Shown here: one piece after another, positions 1 through 13,500 of the stretch
Layout of the letters: each line of letters begins with the position of its first letter
Numbering within the stretch: the first letter of the stretch is position 1
Origin: Sarcocystis neurona
Taxonomy: Eukaryota; Apicomplexa; Conoidasida; Eucoccidiorida; Sarcocystidae
Length of the DNA: 64,000 nt
Assembly: GCA_000727475.1 (NCBI GenBank)
Contig: KL647308.1
Span: 62,001 to 126,000 of the forward strand
Direction of reading: 5' to 3'
Translations under genes and position numbers: made by a program
Notes under the pieces: generated by a model
The model's database searches: none
What the model was told of the DNA's origin: nothing
The model's input: only the letters and a program-made list of their open reading frames with translations

Positions 1-537
1 GAGATACACACACGCATACACACACATACATACGCACGCATATGTATACATACGCGCATACATAGATGGATATAAATACAAATCCAGATATATGTATATA
101 TATACATATCTTTGTGTGCGTATGCACGAAGACATTTATACACGTCACTGCATTACGTGCCATAGAGCTGCTGCGAAGAACCTTGTGTGTATGCAAGCGT
201 CACATGCTTTGTCGATAAATTTGTAATTCTCTCTTGGTGTGCATAGGTGTACGTACACCTGTCCGTCTTCCTCGACCCCTCCATACACGTAGATATATCC
301 GCACGTATGTAGAAGATTACTCCGTGAATCTACGAATATACGCCTATTCGTGTGAACCCCTACAGATCTCTTGTGTGTCTCTGTATATCAATGGACAAGC
401 ATATGTATGCAGAATTTGAAAAAGGTTCTTGGGAAGTAGGCTCGTGAGTACATACGTGAATACATTTAGTTGCACGGATATTGATAACTCTATATACCTG
501 CACCTGTAGAACTGGTCTGTATTCTATTTACACTAGC

Positions 538-568
<31 letters not shown>

Positions 569-1703
569 TGTTTACGTACCCTTTGATATGGGTCGATTGC
601 CTGTGCCCGCGACTACATATTTGCTCGCGAGAAGGACAAAGACTTAGGAGATTTGACGTTCCGACGTCCAAGTGTAAAGGTGCGACTTGATTTCTGTCTT
701 TTCTTTTTCGCTTCGTTGTCTTCGTGAAAACACGCGTGCTATATGCGTGTTTTCTGATGGGTGGCAGCAAATTTGTACAGGGGAGGGGTGTGGCACCTTC
801 TGCCTTCTTTCTTGCAGAAGTTTGATATACACATATACACATATATATATATATATATGCGTGTATATATATGCGTGTATATATATATGCGTATATATAT
901 ATATATATGTATATGTGTACATGTGTATACGTGTGGATGTGTGTAGGAGGAGAGTTCGTTGCTTCTTCTTTTTCTTTTCGACAGTTCCCCTTCTCCTTTT
1001 TCTCTCTGTTCTCCTCTTTATTTGTTTGCGTGTGAGTATAGTCCCTTGTTTTTTGTGTATATGCACCTCCATTCCTTCGCCTTCTGTTTATCCTTTGCTT
1101 TTTGTTTTTCCTCTTCCCCGTCAGCCACTGAAGCAGTACAACCTATACCTGCATATGTGTGTGCACAGGGACGCGCGTCGGTGTGTTGAAGAAGGAGAGT
1201 TCTTTGCGTGTTTGGTTTCTTCGCAGTCTCTTTTCTTGTTTTGTCTTTCGTTTTCAGATGTATTTCATTTTTTTCATTGTACCTCCTCTTTTTCGTCTTC
1301 GCCCTTTTCTTATACTTTTCTTCTTCCTCCTTTCTTCCTTTCCCTACAGTCGTCGACTTATTCTCCTGTTTCATTCTGCTGCTTTTTTAACCTTCTCTCG
1401 AACTTTTCTCCTTTCTCCTGCGGGCGCTTTTGCAAATATGCTTCTCGCTTTTCTTCCTCTCCTTTTCTTCCTCTTCCCCATTCTTGCGTTATTTGTCCCT
1501 CCTCTTATTCGATTCTTTCTTCTCTTCCACTTTTCCGTCTTCTCCTCCTCCTCTTCCGCGTTTTCGATTTTTCCCCGTTCTTTTCCCGTTCTTCGCGCGT
1601 TCTTCTACGTCGCGTTCCTCCTCCTCGCGTGGCTTTTTCATGTCAAGAGCTTTCTTTGTGTGAACTGTGGAGAAATTCCATCTTGGGTATTCTGCTTTTG
1701 CAG
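1..1703 (+). other. presumed intronic or upstream part of the first gene
   Basis: This stretch carries TA microsatellites near 545-570 and 840-910 and then an extended T/C-rich tract from about 955 to 1700 that runs into the acceptor of the exon at 1704. That is the same composition seen in the proven COPA introns. A short possible exon ends at about 690 before gtgcga: read as ...FDVPTSKCK it leaves one base, which fits the phase of the exon at 1704, but its acceptor is unclear. I cannot identify the gene's start. Confidence 0.4.
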
Positions 1704-1765
1704 GAGATGTGTCAAAGGAGACAGAAGAGAAAAGGGAAGCAATGCGTCTGAAAATTCGCCAGCGC
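1704..1765 (+). CDS. internal exon of an unrecognised gene (exon A)
   Basis: A clean acceptor (ttttgcag) is followed by 62 bases reading DVSKETEEKREAMRLKIRQR and a good donor (gtgagt). The two leading bases need one base from an upstream exon. The segment is highly charged and looks helical. It leaves phase 0, which matches the next supported exon at 3927. A 24-base candidate exon near 2529-2552 (VKAARACR) would also fit in phase, but its donor (gtttcc) is weak, so I leave it out. The family is not recognised. Confidence 0.5.
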
Positions 1766-3926
1766 GTGAGTCTCTTTTCTGCGGTTCCTCTCATCTGTGG
1801 AGTCTTCACTTTTTCTTCGTTGCCTTCGTCCACTGCCTTTTTCCTGAGAAGAAGAACATTTTTTGTGTCATCTCCTTGGCCGTCGCCAGTCACAAAACAG
1901 ACCTGCATCTCTTCTTCTTGTTCCACGCTTTCCTCCGTTGTCTCCTCTTTCGCTTTCTCTTCTTCTTTTTTGTTCCCCCACGTGTGCGTACGTGTGTGCG
2001 TGTGTCTTGCTCTCCTCTTCCCCGACTATTCTGTAATTAGGAGCAGCGAGTTTTTTTGTCCTGTTCTCATTTTCTCTATTTCTCGTTTTTTGTTCTGCAC
2101 GCCGCTTCCTTTGCAGGATGCTATTTTCCTTCTCTCTGTCTCTCGTAACCCTATACTTCTTCTGTGTTGCGGTTCTCCTTCTGGCTTGTAGGTTTTCGCA
2201 TCGTTCTTCTCCTTTTCTGTTGCTCTACCCTCCTCGTATTTGTCAAGAAGTTTTCGTCCCCTGCGGGATCTTCGCTTCTGCTGTCCGTCCCTTCTCCTCC
2301 ATTCCTCGCCTTTTGTATATCATTCGCTTTTCCCCGTCACGTGCGCACCAGTCGCTTTCTGCTTCTTCTGCTGTCTCTCTCTTTGCATCCTCCCCGCTTT
2401 TTCCGTAGTTGCCTGTTTCTAGTGAGACTCTTTTCTTCTTACTCGCTATAAGTCTCCCTTCTTCCATCCCTTCTGACCCACCAGGGACCTCTCGGTTGTT
2501 TGTCTCGTACTCGCTTTTGTCTGACAGGTGAAGGCGGCGCGCGCTTGTCGAGTTTCCTTTCTCTGCGCTGCTTCACGCACATCGTCTATGCGTCTGCTTC
2601 TGTTGTGTGTAGGGAAAGGTCTTCTTTTCACAGCTTAATCCTCTCACGCTTATCCCTGACAAGTCTACATATATGAGTGCTGTCGGACGCGTCGTGCTTT
2701 GTGTGCCTCAGAATTTTCCCTGCACACATGACGCAGTTTCCTCTGGCTGTGTTACGCTGTACACGCACACCTGTTCATCTGGACTCCGTGCAGCTGACCT
2801 GCCCGGTGTAGACTTTTGCTTGAGACGTGGCATAGACGCTTCTGTATATATGGATTTGCGCGTGGATACGTACATGTGCGTCTGTTTGCTATTGTGTAAC
2901 GACACATGTGGATGGATATACTCCTCGTGCGTATTTGTACCTCCTTTGAAGTGTACGGACACCTCACAACGTGACGATTCGGCTACATCGTCCACAGCCT
3001 TTTGCTTCCAGCACCTTTGCACGGTGTCACTATTTCCACAAAAAAGGCCTGTCCACCTCGCTCGTATTTACTTCCACCCATCCGCGGCGGAAGTCCACGC
3101 ATATTTTTACACCCGCGTGTACGCATATGTTTCTATTATATACACGTATATACAGAAAGGTATATATGTATGGATATGCATATATATATATATATATCTA
3201 TATATACGCGTGGCCGTGTGCAGATATATGTATATATAGAGGTCGATGAACACATGCGCAAAGAGGCATGTAAATATATGTTGACGAGTAAGGTCGCCAG
3301 TAGTGTATTTCTTCTTGAGCTGAAAGGCCACGCATATTGCTGCATGCGTGAGCAATGTTTTAGCGGATTATCTGTACTTTTGTGGAAGGTAGGTAACATG
3401 TCTTCTTATGAGGAGCGTACACGTAGTGGTGTGTATATATAGATACGTGTATATATATATATATGCATACGTGTATGAATGCGTACATATAGGTATACAT
3501 GTTTACGTGTATATGGAGGAAGATAGAGTGGGAGAAGGATAGGCACACAGGGAAAAGATTCTTTCTTTGCCCACACAGTGTTCATTCATGCGCAGAAGAT
3601 TTTAAATTTCTCTTTGATGTATTTTCCTTCGTCTCGAAGTTTTTTGGGAAGGTCGCGCTGGATTGAAACTGTGAATATTTATTGCGATTGCGCGTGCTCG
3701 TCCGCACTTTCATGCCTCCCCTCTGTAGTCTGTTCTACGTTTTTCTTGCATGCGAGACACCCTTTTCAAGTGTCTGTTGGCAGCTGTTCACAAATGTGAG
3801 TAAGCTGTTCGTCCTCCTGCTTGTCTTTTTGCGTCTCATGGTACTGTCCTTTCTTCCAAGACTTTTTCACGCTTCTGTGGTACGCTGCGAGTCTTTCTCG
3901 TTTCCATCCGTTTGCTTTTGTTGTAG
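1766..3926 (+). other. intron of the first gene
   Basis: The 5' part, to about 2640, is T/C-rich, and the 3' part has a TA microsatellite around 3180-3235. One imperfect copy of the recurring palindrome lies at 2948-2967. I see no supported coding sequence. Confidence 0.45.
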
Positions 3927-3972
3927 ATAATCAACGAACGTCTTGGCGACGTCGGAACTGCCGCAGAAGACG
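3927..3972 (+). CDS. internal exon of an unrecognised gene (exon B)
   Basis: The acceptor is ttgttgtag and the donor is gtgagt. The 46 bases read IINERLGDVGTAAED with one base left over. That base joins the first two bases of the exon at 5600 to give another Asp, so the junction reads ..TAAED-D-DPSGGFILS in continuous frame. Phase and splice signals agree on both sides. The function is unknown. Confidence 0.6.
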
Positions 3973-5599
3973 GTGAGTGCTCCGAACCTGTTGTCTCTGC
4001 TCCACTGTTGAAAGAGTTGTCTGTATGCCTATCCATATGCGTACACATGTATACGTATTTATATATACACATATACATATATATACATACATATATATAT
4101 ATATATATACATGTGTATATATGTACACATCCAGCCCTGTGCGGACGGGTTTACACGGATGTATCTCTCCTTCTCTCTATATACACATATATATCGATTT
4201 ATTCGTATACTTCCCCATATATATATATATATATATATACCTCCACGTGCGTACACTCGTGAGTAGGTCGGTATCTACATATGTGTGGTCGTGTGTTCGT
4301 GCGGACCTGTACTTGTATGTTGATGTGCTCGCGTGCGTGCACCTGTAGGCACACTGCAAGTGAAGGCGTCGGCATGTGTGTATTCGCGTCCAAATACATC
4401 TGTTCGAACGTACACGCCTACACAGATGTATACAGGTGTGTATATGTGTAGGGACCTGTCGATATACAAAAAATATCTATGAGGTATGTGTGATACGCAT
4501 GTGCGTTTGCTATACACATCTCACATACATACAGCTATACGCAGGGGCGTCGTCACGTTGACTTTCCACGTACTCTATACTTAGACACAGGTGTCTTGTG
4601 CTGGAAATTCGCAAGAGGACACACTATCTAGTGGATGCATAGACAGACGTATGAGTACACATCCAGCGGCCCTGTACGCAGGTGTGCGCGCGTTTGTACG
4701 TGTGTACATGCGTGTAGGCGCGGCCATGAGTATGTAAACGTTCGCTTACATGGACACGCGTACGACGTCCGAAAGTACGCACACACGCAGTCGAATGTGT
4801 ATGAAGTCCAGATACGCCTACAAATTTACAAGTATATGTGAATCTAGATACACTTTCCATGTGTGTACATATTTGGATGCAAACGTGCGTCCGTGTGGTT
4901 GTACAACCCAGTTACCTCTACAAATTTACACGTATGTATACATTTACAGACACGCTTCCACACGTGTATACACGTTGAAAGTCCCGTCCTACCCGTTTTC
5001 TTAGTATGAGGACTCCTGTGTGTAATACGCACGCATACGTTCTGTACGCGTGTGAGTAACTCTGTCATTTCAAGTGTGTCTCTCTACGGCTGTATGGTGG
5101 TGACGGAGCTGATCACCTCAACTGCCCAGGGTGCCCTGCAGCCGTCTGTGCTGCGCTATTACATGTTTCTATGTACGTTCGTCTCTAGGTCAATCTTGTC
5201 TGTCTACGCGCAAACGAAGGGTATACACAGTCGAGTTGTCACCGTCTACAGATAGCTGTTCTCCGTCTACGCGCCATTAGGCCGCTGCTGCTTCCTGAAC
5301 CGTTTGTGTTTCCCTGTCCGGCTGTACTTCACCTCCTTCCTCGGTCGTTTCCGCTTCCGTAGCCACCTTCGCGTCTTCTGCTTTCGTGGCTGATTTTGCT
5401 TCTTGTCCTGCCACACATATATCTGTGTCGTGTCAAAAGATGCTGACGCACAGTCCGGGCTGTGTTCTCGTGTAACGATGTGTGTTGTCCGGATGCAAGC
5501 ACAAATCTCGGGTACTCATTTCGATGTGGGTTCATCTCATGCAGTTGCCACGGCGTCGCTTTGTTTCTTTCTTGAACGTCGTTCGATTTCTGCGTGTAG
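3973..5599 (+). other. intron of the first gene
   Basis: TA microsatellites occupy about 4040-4120 and 4205-4240. A degenerate duplication between about 4800 and 4970 shares the words ctacaaatttaca and acacgtatgtatac. The 3' end, 5270-5599, turns T/C-rich before the tag acceptor. No coding sequence is supported. Confidence 0.45.
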
Positions 5600-6477
5600 A
5601 TGATCCCAGTGGCGGCTTCATCCTCTCCGCTGCAGAAGCTCGGCAGGCGGCTGCGGAGGCTGCTGGTGGTGCGGCGTCAGCTGAAGGAAAGACAGACGTG
5701 TCTGACAAAAACACTGGTAGTGGACGTTTGCAGAAGGACCGAGCAGCTGGGGTTGCGTCCAGTGACAAAGAGGAGAAGTGTGGTGACGGAAATATGGAGG
5801 AAGAAGCGTTTTCAGGTGCTGCATTGTTCGAGCAGGCGCCCGAATTATCCGACGCGGAAGAGCACCGGGAGCAACACTTGAAAACCCATCGCAAGATGCG
5901 TGTTCCACCACACACATTGCATACTTCTCCCTCGTCGTTTGATTCCTCATCCCGTACTCGAAAAAACGTGGATTTTCCTGGGCGCCGACTAGGAGGAAGT
6001 AGGCACCCGCCGCCTTCTGGCGAGAAGCGCGGACCTGCTGTGCTTTCCGATCGAAGTCGAAGCGCCACTACTGACGAAAGAAAAACTACTCGTTTTCCTC
6101 CACAGACGTATACACCTGCTGCAAACAATAGAAATCCTGCTGCAGAATGTTCTTCCTTCGATAAGGATGGGAACAAAAAGGGTCACGCTAACGTACACAC
6201 AACAGCCTCTGCCGATAAAAGTAGAAGTACCAGGACAAGCAGTACACGAGATACTCAGATTAATGCGCTCGACAACAAAAAGGAGAGATGTAGTGGCCAT
6301 GAAACGGAAAACAGGAAAAAGCGAAAGCTTGGAAAAGGTACCTCAGGTTCGCCCCTCTCTTCTTCCTCTTTTGGTTCACCGTCTGGGGTTGCTTCCTCTG
6401 CGGCCCCGAAGCGCATCGGGCTTTCGAAGTCTGCTGCTGTCGGTAGTCATGTCATTTTCGAGTCAGATTCGGACTGA
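5600..6477 (+). CDS. terminal exon of an unrecognised, probably nuclear protein
   Basis: This is a 292-residue terminal segment ending in TGA at 6475-6477. It starts DPSGGFILSAAEARQ, then an Ala-rich helix-like stretch, then a long low-complexity region rich in Ser, Thr, Arg and Lys. A bipartite-like basic patch (NRKKRKLGK) lies near the end, and the last residues are acidic (FESDSD). The basic patch suggests a nuclear protein, but that is inference. Real coding is supported by the matching splice phase with 3927-3972, the long open frame and composition unlike the flanking introns. I recognise no catalytic motif or named domain. Confidence 0.7.
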
Positions 6478-9400
6478 AACGTGGAGGAAACGCACGGCTT
6501 CGCTTCTCTCTTTGAAACGTGGAAAACTCTTTGCACTGCGTATCTGCCAGTGATCCAGTAAAGGTAAGTTTAGTGAGCATGCTGCAGTTCTCGCAGATTT
6601 TGCTAATGATTTGTTTAGGGTATCCACAGATTGTCCGCTAGTCTATGGAAAGTAAGGCGCGTGTTGACTCCGTAAGTGCATGCCGCACCCGCCGATGGAC
6701 CACTCTCTTAGGGATGCAGGCCGAAATATGTAGAAGTCCCGGTAGTCCGTGCGTAGAATTTCAGTGATCGATCCACATTGTTGTACTTCGTCGGGGTACC
6801 CCTTTTGTTAACTTTCAGTAGGAAACTCGCTAACAGATTCCTTCAGTAGACCAACTAGTAGATAAGGCTACTCAAAAGATACTTACGAATAGCCCAGTTC
6901 CAGAACAAATCAGTCCAACCACAACTGTACTCAGTCGAGTCCGCCGGTACACACCGCACGACAGTACGTAGAAACCAATTCGTTCAAGACAAATTTGGCC
7001 CGGGACGGCTCACTAAAACCTTTTTCATTCAACGGCAAGCACCAAGAAAGAGAAAAGAGAAAGACAAAACCGAAGGATAAAGAAGGGAAACGTAAAGGGC
7101 AAGAACGAGCTGAATGTGGATACTGCTCACCCCAGAGAAACAGATCGCCGCCAAGGTCCGCACACAACTCAGGAGACCATACCTAGTTGATTTTCGGGAT
7201 TTTTCTAGCCTCTACGGCCACACACAGCTCGTTCTGTGCTCAGTGAGTGCACTTGAGGATAAATAAATCTTTGCCGCGTCAAACAACAAGCACATCCTTG
7301 CCGCGTCAAACACAAATGAATAAGCTGCGTCCACGAGTGTACGTGTGACTAAGTGGAAGACTTGCCTGGGTTGAAAGTCGCTGGTTCAGCTGCCACGGCG
7401 AAATTCTGTAGTACCGTCAGCGTGCGTGTGCGCACAGACCCATGATTTTGACAGCTACCCGAGCGTCGTTTAATATGTGCTGGCATTCCGTTGTTCGAAG
7501 TTCTTCGAAGTGAACTGAATGACAGCGAGAGAAAGTGGGGAGCGTTTTGGGGGGGGCACTGTATGCTAGGTTGCAGTTTTACGTGTACGCATACACATAT
7601 ACGCATGCGTATGTATGCATGTAGACGTACACGTGGAGGCATGTAAGTCAATATAAATATGTGTCTGTACCTAACCATAGTTCTTGTGTGCGCGTTCAAT
7701 GACGGATGTCTCGAAGCAGTAAAAAGCAAACACGCCAGTGCGATGCGCGTGTAAGCAAAATGCAGTTCAACTGCACAAGGTGTAGTTTTTTTATGGCCTA
7801 GCTACTGCGACTCCACAGTGCAGCGTACGGGCCATCACAGCTAACTTCCCCTAACGCTACCACGCCTCTTCAGATCTCTTTGAAAAAGAGACTCGTTGAG
7901 CGAGGTCAACGTTTTTGCGAGCTGTGTCTTATCAATCGCCAAGGCCCTCTTCCACAAAGAGGTAATGCAGGTTTCGGCAAATAACTACGTACGTTGGCTG
8001 ATGCTTACAATGGCCGACCTATTCGTAGGAATACAGGTTTTCGGGTTTCGGCGAAAAGGTTGAAGAGTAGTTTGCAGTGGGGCTCTGCGCTCTGAACACT
8101 ACGAATATAGATGAAAACGCATAACCTAAGCCCTGCACTGCAGGAATACGGACAGTATGCTGATACCGAGGGGAGATGTAAAATAGTAGTAGCGACAGCA
8201 GTAGTAGTGACAGCAGTAGTAGTGACAGCAGTAATAGCGACATCACTAATGGTGACAGCACTAATAGTGACAGCACTAGTAGTGACAGCGGCAGTAATAG
8301 TACAGTCAACAACGAGCTTGGGGTAGGGCGGCTGAGTGATACCAAGAACCAGCAATCTGATTGAAAAGGACGGGATTAGGAAGATACTTGTAAAAGCTTC
8401 CTCTCTATGCCAGCGTCGTGTCAAAACAATAGCGCGCACAGTATCCATTGTTAGCTGTAATGCCACGACCACACCAGAGCCGTGGCGTTCAGCTGTTGCG
8501 GAGGCCGTGAAAATGACACAGACCTTTACGCTGCTCACGTGCGCTGCTATACTGAAGTTGTTGGGGCTCTAGGTGTAGTTCACTTTTCAAAAGAGCAGTC
8601 ATTTCCATCCTCTAGTGCTCACGCCACTTCTGTATCTTGAGTGCAAACACATCACCGCCTTGTTCGTTAGTAATGACCCTCGCCGAGTCGCCAAAAGCAA
8701 GTAGCGAAAAAGTGTCCGCATGTACGTCCTCAGCTGTACGATGCCTTTTCCGCGTCACAAATATGTCTCTACACACAAACGCATATACATATGTGTACCG
8801 GTAAATATATTGTACATTACTCGGAAGACCAATTCCTGGGTACACCTGTAGTACACATTCTTGTGGACTTTCGTGGATACTACACTAGCTCTTCAAAAAG
8901 AGCTGACATTCGGTAATATTTACGTGCATTGAAGAGTCGTCGTGTATCCTGGTCTTGCACGAAGGCTAGTGTTCACGTAAATCAAAAAGGCTGCTTCCGC
9001 CGCCCTGTCGAAAACGTAATTTTACCCACAGAAAGATTTACTAGCAGCCAAGCAAAAAGTTCTGTCTCTGGACAGCACGCCGGTCTCACCCATGCCTCTA
9101 AGCTGTAAGCTACGACAAGTTGATACTGGCTTTCATCCGAATCTTCAATCGTCGATCCATTCCCAGGTACTACCGTAGCAGCCCCATGGCGTATGAGACG
9201 CTGTTGTGCAAATGGGTTTCCCTCCTACTGAAAAGGGGCTGATACCTTGTGGATAAAAAGGAAGCTGTACACATACAGTGTCCCTATTTATGCGGTTATG
9301 CTGCGATCGATTGATATGCTAATAACATCCAACACCTAGTCGTTAGTACCCACTCATCTGCAAACTCGTCGATATCAGAGTGCTCGCTTCCTTACCAATT

Positions 9401-12400
9401 CCTCTTGTTCTCGAATCCGTCACCGAAAGAGGGGTCAGAGTGGTCGTCTTTCTGCTCGCTGTGATGCATATTTCAGAAAGTTGCAGGCTGCACGCTAGGC
9501 ATTAAAATGTACCTTTCTTTCAAAATGGCAGTTTCGAGGTGGATTAGGCAGGCATTTACCGACACAGAGGACACTTTTTATGAACTCCAGAACACGAGCC
9601 GCTACGGGCGTCGTCTGTGCAAGAGCTACTCTTTCAGCCTGAAACTGACTGCTACACGTGGTGAGTTAGCCGTTGGTTCTGGCAAGAATTACAAATAGCT
9701 CTTTGCGTCAAATGTGACCAACACGCAGCACCCTTTGTGAACTCCGGAGTAGTGGGCTATACAAGCGTCGTCAGGGACAGAGCCCACCACGCAGCGATGC
9801 ACCCAAAACTCAACCCTCGTACCTGATAAATTATGAACGGATTTTGGGACTATAGACAGTTTTTTGTGTCGAGCGTGTACTAAGGTATGACAGCAAGAAA
9901 ATTTTATGTTTGAATGATTCTCCGTCAACTTTCAGCTGACTCTTTCTAACTTGTATGGCGACGTGCCGTATTCTGCACGATTGAGAGTTTGGCACTCACC
10001 TGGCACAAAAGAAGAGGACATACATCTGTCTAGCACAGGGTTACATCAGTTTATCATTTAGAAGGGAAAAATCACTTTCACGTCTGTGCAACAGTGCGTT
10101 TCGCTATCCTATCCGAATGTGACTGCTGCCAGTATCAGTTTTTTACTTAACAATAGCGGCAAGATAATTTCCTTTACCTTCTTGTAAATTACAAGTTCCC
10201 ATTCCCTGCACCGAGACGTCAGCATTTCATCGCAGAACTGAAAAGTTTGTGTCATAATGTAGTCGGTGTTCACAGAGACAGGGACTTGACGGAATAGTTG
10301 CTGCACCACCTTTAAAACATAACCGCGAGATTTTTCCCACTGTGTGGTTCCGTATTGAGCGACGAAATAAGGAACTTCTTCAATAGGTTGTACGTAGCAC
10401 AGTGCACCAAGTCTCTTCGTACTTCTCTACGGATAGCAGAAAACGCACGATGAGTACGTGGTTTGCACTTGACAGTGGTCGATTCACGAGGAACATGCAC
10501 GGCGACCTCATTCTTCGTAGTAAGGTGAAGACGACGTCGGACACAATCACTCTCAACACCTACCATCGCTGTCAGCTCCTCCCTGTCCAGACGGTGCCTC
10601 CACGTGTGCTTTACGTAGTTATTTCTGTTTCACATGACTCATCTCTAAAAGCTTTATCTACCGTTCCGCCTAACTCATCGGTGGACTCAGTGTACTTTCT
10701 TTGTGCAGACAGAAGTGTTCAAACCGCTACGCTGTTAGACTCATACGGCCCGCGAGTTTGATACTACCCGCAAGTATCCCTGACCTTAAAGGGGAATTGA
10801 GTTAATCGAAAGATTTCTGCTTCACACGAGTGTCGAGAATCCTCGCATCCCCTTTCTTGTCTTACCTCATTACTCATTCTCTCCCCCTGTACCTTTTTGC
10901 CGCAACGCGTAAACCAGTAACTGAGAGTGTGGCCCGTCTCCTGGACTTCGCACGATCAGGAGAAAGCCCACGGTCCATGGCTTGAGCGGCAGCGTTAATT
11001 TTTGTTTTACAAGTACCTATTGATTAGCTTTGGAGCTTGTCTTCATCTGCTTCTCCTTAAGATCTTTCTCATCTGCATGCAGCCACCGGTCAACTGCGTG
11101 AGCGGCCGCACCCGTCCACGCGCGTCCCTACCTGCACAGAAACCGGCACAGTGTAATGCGAGCCCGCGTAGCTGGCGCATAGGTAGAAAAAGGCGACGAA
11201 AATACCAAGTGAGAACCTTTCACGTAAAGAACATCGACGTCTCGTACTGACTGCCTTTTTCTTCTCCTAAAGGGAGGAGTGGTCCTATGTCGAATTCTTC
11301 GATGCACGCTCCTTCCTCTCGGTCCTCGGTGTCCTCACTGTCGTCGCTCGGTGGCATTCTTTTGTTCAGAGCCGACGTTTTTCTCGCAGATTCTCGCGGC
11401 ATCCTATCATCATGTCACTACGGCTGAGAAATCGGGTCTTTGCTTGTGTCCGTATATCGTTTTTGTCCACCTTTGGCCGTGGTCGGTGGTAGGCGCAGAC
11501 GCGGAACAAGGCGGTCCTGTGTGTCTCGGGTGGCAACGAAGGCTTGCGGCACATGTGTATCCACAAAGACGCGTTACTCTGCCTGCTCAGATCTGCTCTC
11601 ATTGGAAGTGCGTAACCGACTTTATCGTTCCCACGTAGGGAGAAGATGCCGCACGGCTTTTCTGTCATGCTTTTTGTATCCTGCCGGCACATACTTCTGC
11701 TGTCGAGTATTCCCCCTCCCTCCCTCCTCTCCGTAGAGTGAAATTGTGTGGAGAGTACACTTCTTCTTTGCATCCTGGAGAAGTTATCCGTATTTCGCCA
11801 CTTCTTCTGCCGCCCCCTCGTCTGCCACGATGTCTTCGAAGCTTGCATGAGTCTGATCGGGTCGCGTACGCACACACGAGAGCAAGTCACGATGCTACAC
11901 TCGTTTCCTCTCATTTTTACCGCTCCGCCGTAACGAACGTACGCCCCCACTGACGAAAGCCATGCTTGTTTCTGGAGAAAATGACCCCCGCTTAGGAGGC
12001 TTACAATTGAGAGCTCGGTACCAGTCTCTCTACCAACATATATGCGCTCATCGTGGCGCCTCCACGTCTGCCGCAGATTTTCACAGCGAGGTGTATCTTG
12101 TTCTTTAATTTAGAGGACCAAAGCCCATCGGGGGGGTATTCTCTAAACAAATCCACTCAGCTTCTCTGCTCCGTTGTTGAACGAAGTCAAGCCACGCCTT
12201 TCGTTAGCTCCTTTTTGTTCGGTTTTCTGTTCGAATTTCTTCTAATTCCTTTTTTCGGATTGTGAACTTCGCGTAGCAGATGTCGGTAACACGTCTGTGA
12301 ACGCCACGCATTACCTGCGCCCTGGCGAAACGCCGACGCCGCTGAAGAGCTACTACATGTCGCGGTTCGCTGCTTCTGTATTTTCTGTCGGCTGTGCCCA

Positions 12401-13500
12401 CTGCCCACTCTGTGGTGCTGTTCCATGCACATGTGACTACACGACCCGTATCTTTCAGTCCATATCCTCCTCTGAACACCTCTGATGGTTATATGTGCAC
12501 AGGTGTGTGTCTCCACATCTGCGCAACGCGGACAGAGCACACGTGAATGCAGGCAATTTTCGTAAATCCGTACATTCGTAATTCCCTACCACAGGACCGT
12601 GGTGCCTGATTCCGTCCTCACTTGGTCGTTTTTCCTTCTTATGTACTTTCACGCTTCCCACTCAAACTCAATACCCCTGACTTTATGTGCCTCCTCTTTT
12701 GCCTTTACAAAAGTATCTCTTGACCCGTATATCGCGTGGATGTGTGGACCACTTGATCCGTCTGCACAAATGATTTCTTCCCTTTTTGCAGGATGGCGGC
12801 TCTCTTGTATTATGTCCCCACGTGACATCAGAACTTAAACCCCTGGCGTTTCCGAGGGGCCAGGACGACCTCTGTGCGCTTTTCTGTTACGAGGTTGTCG
12901 ACACTTTCACTTGCCATTTCACACTGAACGGAAGGTTTGCACAGAATACGCATCGATGCAGCTGTATATATAATATGTGTTCGAATTACCTCCTATAAAA
13001 CACTATGCACACGTAGAGGCGCGACACGGTGTACTTACACCGGAGAAGGCCACTGATGTTCACATTCTACCGTTGTTGCTACAGGATGTGTATACGCATA
13101 TGCACGTGAATACGAAAAAGGAGCAGGCTGGCCGTGCGAGATGCTAGGAAATCTGAGTGATAGTAAAAACGTGTTTGCTGCGCTGTAAGCTGCGCGTCGG
13201 GTACTGTGGGTGTCTCTACGTATATACGTGTATATGATATATGTATGTATGTCTATATGTGACATATGTACATATGAATGTATATATTTGTCGCTCTACA
13301 TCTTCCTGTACAAACGTTTCTGTTGCACAAATCCATGTGGCTGATTCTCTCGGCGTGTATACGTTTTCGTTTTTACTCACCCACGCCTCCTGAAGACTTG
13401 TCGTTTTTTTTGGGTGTGGCTTCCACCGCAAGTGCCCATTCTTCCTTCTCCGTCGCGCAGCTGCTTGCGCTTTCAAAAGATCGAAAGAGTCAGACTCTCT
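6478..13500. other. intergenic region without a supported gene
   Basis: About 7 kb in which no open frame has both length and splice support. It differs from the introns in lacking long TA microsatellites. It holds a short direct repeat of ttgccgcgtcaaac at about 7273 and 7301, the trinucleotide repeat listed at 8178, and a near-perfect palindrome cggtgtacttacaccg at 13027-13042. A 3' untranslated region for the first gene and distal promoter elements for COPA must lie here, but I cannot delimit them. Confidence 0.5.
8178..8302. repeat. AGT-type trinucleotide repeat with interspersed gacagc
   Basis: The tract is built from agt and aat triplets punctuated every 15-18 bases by gacagc or gacatc (for example gcagtagtagtgacag). 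The same AGT polarity on the + strand recurs at 53653 and 58715. Confidence 0.8.

Noticed and set aside
8005..8538. A 177-residue minus-strand open frame
   Set aside because: The middle is the AGT-type repeat read as Thr/Val/Ala, and there is no recognisable domain or splice support.
11220..11402. A 60-residue acidic minus-strand open frame starting with ATG
   Set aside because: No matching exon or conserved motif nearby; too short to support.
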